Source: Pseudomonadota bacterium (GTDB lineage Bacteria; Pseudomonadota; Alphaproteobacteria; Micropepsales; Micropepsaceae). Taken from it: DNA of 20,239 bases. The notes under the pieces were generated by a model. That model saw only the letters and a list, made by a program, of their open reading frames with translations, had not been told where the DNA came from and searched no databases. Made by a program: the position numbers and the translations under genes. Of this stretch, positions 7,536-15,039 are shown piece after piece (position 1 is the stretch's first letter; every line of letters starts with the position of its first letter). The stretch spans positions 1 to 20,239 of the forward strand of contig JAKBAU010000025.1 in assembly GCA_021808875.1 (NCBI GenBank), written 5' to 3'.

Positions 7536-7760
7536 CGCGCTTGGATCGCCATTTACTGCCGCCGTCCACCGCGGCCTCGTGCCGGGACTCGTTCACGACG
7601 CGTCGCCCCTTGCGGGAGCGGGAGCCTCTGTAGCGGGCCTGTCCCGGGCCCGGCCTTCTCGCATTCCTATCGTCGCCCGTTTCTTGGCGGGACACAAGAA
7701 TATCTACAAGGTCGTCGCACTATTTTTGGTTTACCACGAGGATTGGCACAATGACACAGG

Positions 7761-7814
7761 ACTATGTTGACAACATCCAAGAACCGGCAGCCGGGCGCAC
7801 AATGTCAACATAGT
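7761..7814. promoter_or_regulatory. Paired 12-bp inverted repeat, operator-like
   Basis: ACTATGTTGACA at 7761-7772 is repeated as its exact complement TGTCAACATAGT at 7803-7814. Each arm also contains a small internal dyad of the TGT-ACA type. The centres are 42 bases apart, four helical turns, so two bound proteins would face the same side of DNA. The pair lies 100-150 bases upstream of the SNF2 helicase start. Binding by a regulator is inference; a hairpin with a 30-base loop is an alternative. Confidence 0.4.
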
Positions 7815-7913
7815 ATCCCATAGAAGATTTTCAGACGTTAGATACGAAAAGGCTCGCGCGGGACATGCGGTGGGGTGAGCATCAGTTGTGCCCCCCGGAT
7901 AAAATGAAGTGCC

Positions 7914-10391
7914 ATGCAGCTCTTTTTCGAAACCGCACGCCTGCGTTGGGAGGGCGTAACCAAATTCGGTGACCCCGCCGTGCCCGCCCTCAAGGCGGCG
8001 GGTTTTCGCTGGGACCCCAAGCATGTTCGCTGGCAGACCGCGGATGTGCTGGCCGCGATGAAGTTACGCGACTACGCCGATGACGGCACCCGCCTTCGCC
8101 TGGACGCGGAAGCGGCGGCGGCCCTCGAGGCGAAGGCGGCGGCCGACGCCGCGGCGACCCGTGCGGTGGCGGCCAGCCGGGCAACGGACGCGGATATCTT
8201 CCTTCCCTGCGGTCCCGGGCGCACCTTCCTGCCCTATCAGCGCGCCGGGATTGCTTTCGCGCTGGCGCGGCCAAACATGCTCATCGGCGACGATATGGGT
8301 CTCGGAAAGACGGCTCAGGCCATCGGCTTCGTCAACGCTGACGAGAGCCTGCGGAAAGTCCTGGTGATCTGCCCGGCATCGCTGGCCCGCAACTGGGTCC
8401 GTGAGTTCGGCTTCTTCGGCTCGCGGCCGCTCTCGACCGGCATCGCGACGATGAAGGAGGTGCCTGGCACGGACATCGTCATCGCCACCTACGACGTGTT
8501 CTCGCGTTCCACCGCGGCTGCCGAAGCCATCCGTGCGGCGACATGGGATGTCCTTGTCCTCGACGAGGCGCATTTCCTCAAGAACGGAGAGTCCAAACGC
8601 ACCCGGGCCATCCTGGGCGCCAATGGCATCCAGGTGTCGAAACGCCGGATCTATCTGACCGGCACGCCGGTGACGAACCGCCCGATCGAGCTGTGGCCGC
8701 TGGTGCACTCGCTCGCGCCTGCCGAATTTGACGACAAGTTTTCCTTTGCGCGCCGTTACTGCAACGCGCACCGCAATGACTATGGCTGGGACTTCTCGGG
8801 CGCGTCGAACCTCGAGGAACTTCAGGACCGGCTGCGCGCCACGGTGATGGTCCGCCGCCTCAAGAAGGACGTGCTGACCGAGTTGCCGCCCAAGCGTCGC
8901 CAGATGATCGAGCTCCCGGCCGATACGCCGGAGCTGCGCGCCGCCCTTCGGACCGAGGCGGAGTCCGAGGCCGGGCAGGACGCCCGTTTGGCCCGCCTGC
9001 GCGCCGCGGTGGCGGATTCCGAGAAGGACGGCCAGGACTACCAGGCTGCCGTGCAGGCGCTCCGGGCGGGCGCGCACGTACGCTTCACGGAGCTGGCCCG
9101 CGTCCGGCACCTGACAGCGATGGCCAAGGCCCCCGTCGTCGCCGGGCATGTGCGCGAGGTCGTGGAGGCGGGCGCCAAGGTGCTGGTATTCGCCCACCAC
9201 AAGGACGTCGTGGACATCCTGCGCCGGGCACTTGCCGACCCCGGCGTGGTCGAGATCACCGGTGGCACCGCGCCCGCCAAGCGCCAGGGCATCGTCGATC
9301 GCTTCCAGCAGGACCCGGAGATCAGGGTGTTTGTCGGCAACATCATGGCGGCTGGCGTCGGCCTGACGCTGACCGCCAGCGCGCACGTCGTCTTCGCCGA
9401 ACTCGACTGGGCGCCGGGCAACCTGTCGCAGGCCGAGGACCGCGCGCACCGGCTGGGGCAGCGGAACGCGGTCCTGGTGCAGCACCTGGTCCTTGAAGGG
9501 TCTATCGACGCCAAGATGGCGAAAACGGTCATGGCGAAGCAGGAGGTCATCGACGCCGCGCTGGACAATGTCGAGGATCCCGAGGAGCGCGCGCGCCGCA
9601 TCGCCGAGTTCCAGGCCGCCTTCGACGCCGAGGTCGAGGGGGCCCTGGAGAGCGCCAAGGCCCGCCAGGCCCTCTTCGGTGCCGCCGGACAAAAGCGTGA
9701 GGCCGATCGTGCGGCACGCAAGGCATCCCGGGCCGAAGCGATCGCGGAAGCCATCGAGCGGGCGGCAGCACGTGCGGCCGCCCGTGAGGACCGGATCAAC
9801 GCCTCCATCGTCAAGATGGCCCAGGCCATCAAAGCCGGAGAGCCGCCGGACGATGCCGCGCGGGCCGCTATCATTGCCGGTCTGGGGGTGCTGTCCGCGC
9901 TGGATCCGGACGGCGCCACGGAGCGTAACGACGCGGGCTACAACAAGCCGGACAGCTATCACGGCCACTTTCTGGCCCGTCTTGCCTCGCTGGACGACGC
10001 CCAGGCGATCGTCGGGCGGGACCTTGTCCGCAAGTATCAGCGTCAGCTTGATCCCGGGATCGTGGCGCTTGCGCTCGGAGAGCCGCTGCGCGAACGCAAG
10101 GCCACGAAGCCCGGGCATGCGGCGGCGGAAGGCGTGCCGTCAGAAGCCGTGGAAGCGCGTGCCCGGCCTGCTGAACCGAGTGCGGAAAAGAAGAAGGAAC
10201 CTGCCACCACTGTGTCCACTGCTCCTCGGACTGGGAGCGGGGATCGAGTAGCAACGGAACCGAAAATTCGATTCAGGCTGGAGACCGGGCAGAGCTGCAA
10301 GACCCGTGGAACCGCACACGACCCAACCCAGTCATCGGGCAATGCTTCGGCGGACGTCCAAGAGCAGTCATTTGCGCGCGCTGGTCAGTAG
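7914..10391 (+). CDS. SNF2-family DEAD/DEAH helicase-like ATPase
   Basis: This 825-residue protein is a double-stranded-DNA translocase of the SNF2 superfamily 2 group, closest in style to SMARCAL1/HARP-like bacterial enzymes. The N-terminal ~45 residues (FFETARLRW, GFRWDPKHVRWQT) form a small domain seen in such proteins. Walker A is GDDMGLGKT (125-133), motif II is DEAH (217-220), motif III is LTGTP (248-252), and the second RecA lobe has VLVFAHHKDVVDIL (423-436) and motif VI RAHRLGQR (510-517). A charged helical region follows, then a conserved C-terminal element around NDAGYNKPDSYHGH and VRKYQRQLDPG. From about residue 776 the frame runs into a dispersed 48-base repeat, so the last ~50 residues are probably not native. 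Likely roles are DNA repair, fork remodelling or island maintenance; the specific role is unknown. Confidence 0.9.
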   Translation: MQLFFETARLRWEGVTKFGDPAVPALKAAGFRWDPKHVRWQTADVLAAMKLRDYADDGTRLRLDAEAAAALEAKAAADAAATRAVAASRATDADIFLPCGPGRTFLPYQRAGIAFALARPNMLIGDDMGLGKTAQAIGFVNADESLRKVLVICPASLARNWVREFGFFGSRPLSTGIATMKEVPGTDIVIATYDVFSRSTAAAEAIRAATWDVLVLDEAHFLKNGESKRTRAILGANGIQVSKRRIYLTGTPVTNRPIELWPLVHSLAPAEFDDKFSFARRYCNAHRNDYGWDFSGASNLEELQDRLRATVMVRRLKKDVLTELPPKRRQMIELPADTPELRAALRTEAESEAGQDARLARLRAAVADSEKDGQDYQAAVQALRAGAHVRFTELARVRHLTAMAKAPVVAGHVREVVEAGAKVLVFAHHKDVVDILRRALADPGVVEITGGTAPAKRQGIVDRFQQDPEIRVFVGNIMAAGVGLTLTASAHVVFAELDWAPGNLSQAEDRAHRLGQRNAVLVQHLVLEGSIDAKMAKTVMAKQEVIDAALDNVEDPEERARRIAEFQAAFDAEVEGALESAKARQALFGAAGQKREADRAARKASRAEAIAEAIERAAARAAAREDRINASIVKMAQAIKAGEPPDDAARAAIIAGLGVLSALDPDGATERNDAGYNKPDSYHGHFLARLASLDDAQAIVGRDLVRKYQRQLDPGIVALALGEPLRERKATKPGHAAAEGVPSEAVEARARPAEPSAEKKKEPATTVSTAPRTGSGDRVATEPKIRFRLETGQSCKTRGTAHDPTQSSGNASADVQEQSFARAGQ
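10239..10286 (-). repeat. Dispersed 48-bp repeat, copy A (left end of an IR-bounded segment)
   Basis: Begins GGGG at its outer (left) end and contains the core GTAGCAACGGAACC, then TTCGATTCAG and GAGACC. It matches copy C (19306-19352, inverted) along its whole length with only a few differences, and copy B (13601-13645, inverted) across most of it. The strand assigned is arbitrary. The GGGG start and near-38-base conserved part recall Tn3-family terminal inverted repeats. It overlaps the 3' end of the SNF2 helicase frame. Confidence 0.7.
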
Positions 10392-10994
10392 CTGCTCTGC
10401 GCCCATTGGGGTCATCACCCGGTCGGCAACCTGTGCCTGATAGCGGACATTCAGCGGGTGCGTTAGGCTCGCGCGCACAGCGCGCCGGGCCAAAGGAAGA
10501 GTTCGGGCATCGGAGACTCCCCACGCGCAGAGAACCACGTCGCGCCGAACGGTGTAAAGGGTCCTGACCCTAGCCATCCACCGAACACCAGCCTGCGTGG
10601 GCCCACCCCAAACGAGTTCGCAGCATGGTCGAGGACGGACCACAACCAGAATGGAGTCCGGTTATGAACGGGGACATATTGGGCGCCAGTTCAGACCGAA
10701 CCGCAAACAAAGCCTCGAACGCGTCACGGATTGCACCATACCGCGCCTTGCAACCTGATTATTCGAGGCGTCTAACCGCCTCTTCGATCGAGTGGTCGAC
10801 ACTGCTCACGCCCCCCTTGACCACTGTTGCATCGTCTGAAAAATACTCGAGGCTCAGCCTTGGACGATCATGTATCTCGGGATCCGAAATTGGGCCTATC
10901 GGTTTGGATCAACGATCGCTGTATTGACTGGCGTGCTGGCGAGAAGAACTGAGAGAAGGCCGGTAAGGACGTTCCGATGCAAGCCGCCTCCATT
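10392..10994. other. Intergenic region with gene and IS remnants
   Basis: No intact gene is supported here. On the minus strand a reading frame about 10371-10574 has coding-like base composition toward its end (QVADRVMTPMGAEQLL) but begins inside an IS-type terminal sequence, so it looks like a remnant. Another minus-strand stretch near 10792-10905 reads sensibly (LEYFSDDATVVKGG, then SIEEAVRRLE and a stop) but has no start and an upstream stop, so it may be the orphaned C-terminus of a lost gene. I do not recognise either. Confidence 0.3.
10559..10573 (-). repeat. Solo IS5-type terminal sequence
   Basis: GGGTCCTGACCC followed by TAG is the reverse complement of the left terminus of the IS5-family element at 19761-19774 (TAG then GGGTCAGGACCC), and the match continues for a few bases on each side. 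No transposase remains beside it, so it is probably a relic IS end. The sequence is a near-palindrome, so orientation is uncertain. Confidence 0.4.
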
Positions 10995-12746
10995 TCAACG
11001 AATAATTTCAGGCGGTCCGGGATTGGGCGGCGCCGGGATCACAACGAAGGTCACCTCTAACGCGAGGTCCGTGACGTGCGAGGTGCATCGCGTGTTGTCC
11101 CTAGCGTCCAAATGATCCGTATCGGTAAAAGCGCCCACTAGCGCGAAGCCCCATCCTCTCGGGGCCGGGCCGCCCGCTTGTGGCGGGGACTCAAGCCCCG
11201 GCATCACGCGGCGCCGGAACAGGTCCGTCACGTCCCACCGACCGCGCGGTCCGATCTTTCGGAAAGTGACGTCCAACAAGGACTTTGGGCGGTCATCCGG
11301 CAACGTACCCCAATCCACGCTCGGCACCCGCAGGAAGAGGCAGCCTTCGGGCTTCTCCTCCCGATCCCCGTTGCCATTGGTCCAACATGCCAAGGTGTCG
11401 ACCAGGAAGCCGCCCTGCGTGAAGACGAGGGCGAAGCAGTCAGGAGTCTCGTTCTCGTTATAGCGGAGCACGACCCGTTCCAGTTGCTTGAGACCGGGAA
11501 AGGACGTGAAAGGCTGAATATCGAAGTCGAACGCGAAACGCCTGACCCAGGACACGCAGGAATCGCTGTTCGAAACTTCGACCTGTCCCCACCCCGCATC
11601 GCCAAAAACACCGGGTCCGCTCGGTGGCGAGGCGTTGCGAGGACCTGCCCCACCGTGGCTGCAATCGATGCCGTGCCCGATAAACGTACCGATTACGGGC
11701 GTGTCGCTGAACGAGCGTATCGTATTGTTTTCGTTCCAGCCACTCACCCGCAAGACAACGGTCTGTCGGTCTACGTCGAAGCTTGACCAGAACATCCGCT
11801 CGTCGCCGTTCGCGCCGGTCCAGGCGGCATAGATCCGGTTCTGGAACATAGCAAGCGACGGGCCTGTCGAGGAGCCGCCGCCGATTCCCACTTGCTGGGG
11901 AGCCCATTGCGCTCCGTCGAAACTAGACCAGAACATCCGCTGGTCTGCGCCCCCACCCTTCCATCCGGCAAACAAACGGAGATCGGAGTTCGTCAAGCCA
12001 GTCTGGAAAACGGCCAGGGAGGGGCGGCCGCTGGAGCCGCCGCCGATACCGACCTGCTGCGGGGCCCAGGTTTGCCCGTCGAAGCTCGACCAAAACATGT
12101 GTTGGTCGCCATTCGCGCCGTTCCAGGCGGCGTAGAGGCGATTCTGGAACACGGCCAGCGAGGGGCCGGATGTTGATCCGCCGCCGATGCCAACCTGCTG
12201 CGGGGCCCAGGTATGTCCGTCGAAGCTCGACCAGAACATGCGCTGGTCGCCCGCCCCGCCGTTCCAGGCGGCGTAGAGGCGATTTTGGAACACGGCCAGC
12301 GAGGGGCCGGATGTTGATCCGCCGCCGATGCCGACCTGCTGCGGGGCCCAGGTATGTCCGTCGAAGCTCGACCAGAACATGCGCTGGTCGCCATTCGCGC
12401 CCTTCCACGCCGCGTACAAACGGTTTTGAAAGACGGCCAGGGAGGGGCGGCCACTGGAGCCGCCGCCGATACCGACCTGTTGCGGAGCCCAGGTTTGACC
12501 GTCGAAACTCGACCAGAACATGCGCTGGTCTCCGTTCGCACCGTTCCAGACGGCATACAGGCGGCTCTGGAACACCGTGAGGGACGGCCCCGAAACACTG
12601 CCGCCGCCGATACCCCCCTGCTGCGGAGTCCACAATGATTGTTGACACGAGGCTGACGAGGTCCAAAGCAACGATATTAATGCGGTTAGTACAGTCGCTT
12701 GAAGCCAGTAGCCCAGATTTTTAACTGAGATTGGACCGTATGACAT
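10995..12746 (-). CDS. Secreted protein with six tandem propeller-like repeats
   Basis: A 583-residue exported protein. An N-terminal hydrophobic segment (about residues 13-33, ALISLLWTSSASC) is a probable signal peptide, with cleavage near Ala-Ser-Cys. Residues 38-326 are six repeats of 47 residues (the fifth has a 7-residue insertion), each running WAPQQVGIGGGS, PSLAVFQNRLYAAW, GANGDQRMFWSSFDG. The pattern of aromatic and W/F-S-S-F-D-G blade-like units suggests a six-bladed beta-propeller, as in bacterial lectins and sialidase-like folds, but sugar binding is inference. Residues 327-583 form a separate cysteine-containing domain (six Cys) I do not recognise. The ATG is preceded by GGAGACAGGG. 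Repeats are almost identical in DNA, implying recent duplication. It lies alone within the IR-bounded segment. Confidence 0.8.
   Translation of the reverse strand: MSYGPISVKNLGYWLQATVLTALISLLWTSSASCQQSLWTPQQGGIGGGSVSGPSLTVFQSRLYAVWNGANGDQRMFWSSFDGQTWAPQQVGIGGGSSGRPSLAVFQNRLYAAWKGANGDQRMFWSSFDGHTWAPQQVGIGGGSTSGPSLAVFQNRLYAAWNGGAGDQRMFWSSFDGHTWAPQQVGIGGGSTSGPSLAVFQNRLYAAWNGANGDQHMFWSSFDGQTWAPQQVGIGGGSSGRPSLAVFQTGLTNSDLRLFAGWKGGGADQRMFWSSFDGAQWAPQQVGIGGGSSTGPSLAMFQNRIYAAWTGANGDERMFWSSFDVDRQTVVLRVSGWNENNTIRSFSDTPVIGTFIGHGIDCSHGGAGPRNASPPSGPGVFGDAGWGQVEVSNSDSCVSWVRRFAFDFDIQPFTSFPGLKQLERVVLRYNENETPDCFALVFTQGGFLVDTLACWTNGNGDREEKPEGCLFLRVPSVDWGTLPDDRPKSLLDVTFRKIGPRGRWDVTDLFRRRVMPGLESPPQAGGPAPRGWGFALVGAFTDTDHLDARDNTRCTSHVTDLALEVTFVVIPAPPNPGPPEIIR
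11769..12635 (-). repeat. Six tandem 141-bp repeats inside the propeller gene
   Basis: The period is exactly 141 bases (47 codons), for example ACGGCCAGCG at 12151 and 12292 on the plus strand. Copies 3 and 4 are nearly identical over their length; copy 5 carries 21 extra bases. Identity at DNA level beyond protein constraint points to recent tandem duplication or gene conversion, and copy number could vary between strains. Confidence 0.9.
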
Positions 12747-13600
12747 CCCTGTCTCCGCGATCTCATTTGATGCTCAGGCTTACAATCACGCAATTCCCAG
12801 AATATTTGTCAATTTGACCCGTAAGGTTGGATGGGATGATATTATGAATCCTCTTGTCAAGGCCTTCCTGGGGCCCGGATCGGCCGCTGTATAGCCGCGC
12901 AGCACTTGCCGAAACGAAGACTCGTCCGATCCGCGCCCCGAGAAGTCGGGCGTGTGCCTCCCCCGGGGAACGCGGCGAGCAACCGAGATGGTGATCTCAT
13001 TCTCAGTCGCTGGCAGTGATGGACGGACCGCCGCAATGGCAACCAGGGCTTGATGGAACGGAACGCGAAAAACCATGACCGCAGCAATCTGGAACGTAAT
13101 CGAGCGGTCGTCTCAGGCAATATGGCCGGGACTTCGCCCCCACATCGCTCCGACATCAGCCGGAATCCGACGATCATAACCCCGACCCGTCATGTTCATG
13201 ACCCGTAGAGGGAACGGAGGTGCCGTCGCTGGAACTCGATACGCCAGCCTGCCAGCTCCTATCTTCAGGTTGTAACGCAGTGTCGAAGGTGCGACGAAAA
13301 GTCTTGAGCTGCCGCTCTGGACGCAGAGACCGCATAACGGCAGCTTCCTGCCTTGAGCAGTCTAAACCCGCCGTTCCGTTTCCGGCCAACTCGTGTCGTG
13401 AAGCGAATGTCCGCAGTCGCCCAGTCGAAGCCCGAACCAGACGGACGGCTTCCCACCCAAAGCGGCTGTAGCTGACGTGGGAGGGGTTAGAAAGTCACCG
13501 TTTGATGCAGGAGCCCCCATGCGCGGGCCGCAGATGGACCGCGATTCTGCCGCCCATCTACTCGTGCATCAATCTGCGGCCAGCAAACCCATCCGCCTTT
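12747..13600. other. Long intergenic region with no supported gene
   Basis: Several short frames exist on both strands (for example minus 13265-13456 and plus 13220-13471), but they overlap each other, have no recognisable family and read like the non-coding remnant sequence common around mobile elements in alphaproteobacteria. The bases just right of 12746 presumably hold the promoter of the propeller gene; a lower-GC stretch at about 12770-12850 fits that, but I cannot assign boxes. Confidence 0.35.
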
Positions 13601-13645
13601 GGCTTCTGCTCAATCGAACTTCGGTTCCGTTGCTAACGGATCCCC
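13601..13645 (+). repeat. Dispersed repeat, copy B (right end of the 3.4-kb segment)
   Basis: Reverse complement begins GGGGATCCGTTAGCAACGG and continues ACCGAA, TTCGATT, matching copy A (10239-10286) through the outer 35 bases with one base missing in the centre. The inner ten bases are more divergent. The outer GGGG ends at 13645, two bases before the stop codon of the 165-aa gene. Confidence 0.65.
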
Positions 13646-13647
13646 AG

Positions 13648-14145
13648 CTAAGACGGCCAAAGCACCTCGACGCGCACCGCCCCCATCGCGCGCCCGTGGC
13701 AAGCGATCTTCTCCAGGTGCCGAAGCGCCGCCGCTGCCGACATGAATGCATCCCAGCCATAGCACTGGCGGCCGAAGTCGTTACCGGGCACGTTTTCCGG
13801 AAGCATGGTCACGATCAGGAATGGCCATCCGGCCGCGGGCGGATCGTAGGCGACGACCCACAAGCGGCCACGGCGCACACCTGACGGTCGGGCCATCGGC
13901 GGGTGCGTCAAGTCCATGGCATTCCCGATGACCTTGAGCGGCCGCAGGAGCGCCGCATCTGCCTCGGCGCGCTCCGCCCTGGTTTCCGCGAATACTGCCT
14001 TGTATTCGTCCCCGACCGAGGAACGAATTGCCTCATGCCAGCGGCCTACGAGGATGTCCGGCACCTCCTGCCGCGTGCGTTCGTACCAGACGTGCGGCAT
14101 CAGGTCGCCGATCGGGGATTTGCTGAAGTCGGGAGGGTTGAGCAC
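13648..14145 (-). CDS. Hypothetical protein, fourth gene of the unknown operon
   Basis: A 165-residue protein I do not recognise. It starts at GTG (14145) with AAGGA about ten bases upstream. The N-terminal part has PHVWYERTRQEVPDILVG and a charged helical stretch (ETRAERAEADAALL). A central hydrophobic strand pair (RGRLWVVAYDPP, GWPFLIVTMLPENVPG) looks like a beta-sheet core. No catalytic motif, signal or membrane segment is evident. Its stop codon lies two bases outside the dispersed-repeat copy B, so its native C-terminus may have been cut or changed by that insertion. It follows the 194-aa gene on the same strand after a 211-base gap containing short repeats, so it may have its own control. 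Confidence 0.6.
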   Translation of the reverse strand: MLNPPDFSKSPIGDLMPHVWYERTRQEVPDILVGRWHEAIRSSVGDEYKAVFAETRAERAEADAALLRPLKVIGNAMDLTHPPMARPSGVRRGRLWVVAYDPPAAGWPFLIVTMLPENVPGNDFGRQCYGWDAFMSAAAALRHLEKIACHGRAMGAVRVEVLWPS

Positions 14146-14186
14146 GGTATAGGTATCCTTGTTCTGGGCGGCCGACGTGGTCCACA

Positions 14187-14276
14187 GCGCACCTGTGCGC
14201 CGTGTCGGCTCACGGATTCCGGGGAATGGATGGTTGGGGTTCGCACCTGTGGGTCAGGGGTCGCACCTCAGGTCAC
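14187..14276. promoter_or_regulatory. Cluster of CGCACCT repeats upstream of the 165-aa gene
   Basis: CGCACCT occurs at 14188, 14242 and 14262; the last two are 20 bases apart (two helical turns) and both sit in a longer shared pattern (TCGCACCT, then GGTCA). The first lies in the perfect dyad GCGCAC-CT-GTGCGC (14187-14200). They are 40-130 bases upstream of the GTG start at 14145. A regulator-binding role is inferred. Confidence 0.3.
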
Positions 14277-14356
14277 GACAGCGCTTCGGCAGGCTTCGTA
14301 CGATGTCCGATAGATTTGCTCGCAGCACGAACATCGCAGCTTCCCGGTCGGCGCAG

Positions 14357-14941
14357 TTACTCGTCCCGGGACTCAAGCGGACGGTAAGATCCGCCGTCCA
14401 TGGCGCCATCGCCATGAGGGCGGGCGCTTCGCTTCTCGTTCTCTGCCGCCAGCGCCCATGCGATGTGGGCCTCGAGGCCACCTAGCAACTCCACGTCGGC
14501 TCCCGCGAGCGGGAAGAATGGCGTGAGCCAAACCGCCATCCACGGAACCGGCATCCCCACGGACGGGAACGGTCGCCACAAACTCAGGGCCTGAAGCGGA
14601 GCCTCGAGTTTGCCGTATTCCTTGGCCGCCATCTCCACCGCCTCAGTCGCGGCGGCAGAGCCGCAGCAGACGGCGCCCATGACAGGTGGCATGGCGAACT
14701 GTGGATGACGGGAGACCAGGAAGAGCGCCGCGCCGGGCAGCTTTCGGCCTTCAGCGTCAAGGGGGAAGCTGAACTTGACGTACCATCCCGGCATCCTGGG
14801 CACCTGGCCGCTTCCGGCCCCAATGACAGGGCGCAGGAGGTCGATGTACCAGCCTACCGTCTCGGAGCGACGCTGCCGCGAAACATGGCCGGTGTTCAGC
14901 GTGAGATGGTGGAAGGCGGGTTTTTGGGGCTTACGTGGCAT
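14357..14941 (-). CDS. Hypothetical protein, third gene of the unknown operon
   Basis: A 194-residue protein without a family I can name. The ATG has AAGGA about nine bases upstream. It contains a helical N-terminal half (SRQRRSETVGWYIDLLRPVI), several tryptophan/proline-rich segments in the middle (RMPGWYVKFSFPLD, LSLWRPFPSVGMPVPWM, VWLTPFFPLAGAD) and a Glu/Lys/Arg-rich tail (LAAENEKRSARPHG). The tryptophan spacing suggests a compact beta-rich core. No signal peptide or catalytic signature is visible. It is the downstream neighbour of the 212-aa gene on the same strand (98-base gap), consistent with one operon. Confidence 0.65.
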   Translation of the reverse strand: MPRKPQKPAFHHLTLNTGHVSRQRRSETVGWYIDLLRPVIGAGSGQVPRMPGWYVKFSFPLDAEGRKLPGAALFLVSRHPQFAMPPVMGAVCCGSAAATEAVEMAAKEYGKLEAPLQALSLWRPFPSVGMPVPWMAVWLTPFFPLAGADVELLGGLEAHIAWALAAENEKRSARPHGDGAMDGGSYRPLESRDE

Positions 14942-15039
14942 CGTCGAAATCCTTGCTCTTGGCTAGCCGCAGGCGTTCGCGGCGCACGTGCGCGCCGCGT
15001 CAGTCGTCTGGGCGGGGGGATCGAAGATCGGAGGCGGTA

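Larger units (their letters stand above)
7442..7913. other. Intergenic region between the AAA+ ATPase and the SNF2 helicase
   Basis: No gene is supported in this 472-base gap. A 63-codon frame at 7579-7770 has no family resemblance and looks spurious. The gap holds a strong GC-rich hairpin at 7507-7535 and a paired 12-base inverted repeat at 7761-7814, both listed separately. The last hundred bases are relatively AT-rich and presumably contain the helicase promoter, but I cannot assign -35/-10 boxes with confidence. Confidence 0.4.
10239..13645. mobile_element. Putative non-autonomous 3.4-kb unit bounded by convergent inverted repeats
   Basis: Copies A and B of the dispersed repeat lie at the two ends in inverted orientation with GGGG outermost at both. 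The segment sits between the 3' ends of two converging genes (SNF2 helicase on the left, 165-aa hypothetical on the right). It carries the secreted propeller-repeat protein and no transposase. The three bases directly outside each end are AGC, which could be a short target duplication or chance. A Tn3-derived, transposase-less unit is the favoured reading; repeated recombination between independent solo repeats is an alternative. Confidence 0.4.

Noticed and set aside
7767..7808. TTGACA within the 12-bp arms as -35 promoter boxes
   Set aside because: No acceptable -10 box lies 16-18 bases downstream on either strand.
8064..10118. 684-codon minus-strand frame opposite the SNF2 helicase
   Set aside because: It is the GC-driven antisense shadow of a well-supported helicase and shows no family motif.
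11769..12635. Possible CRISPR-like array
   Set aside because: The repeats are contiguous 141-bp coding units with no spacers, within an open frame.
13174..13471. Short overlapping frames on both strands (63-83 codons)
   Set aside because: No ribosome binding sites or recognisable families; they resemble translated intergenic remnant sequence.
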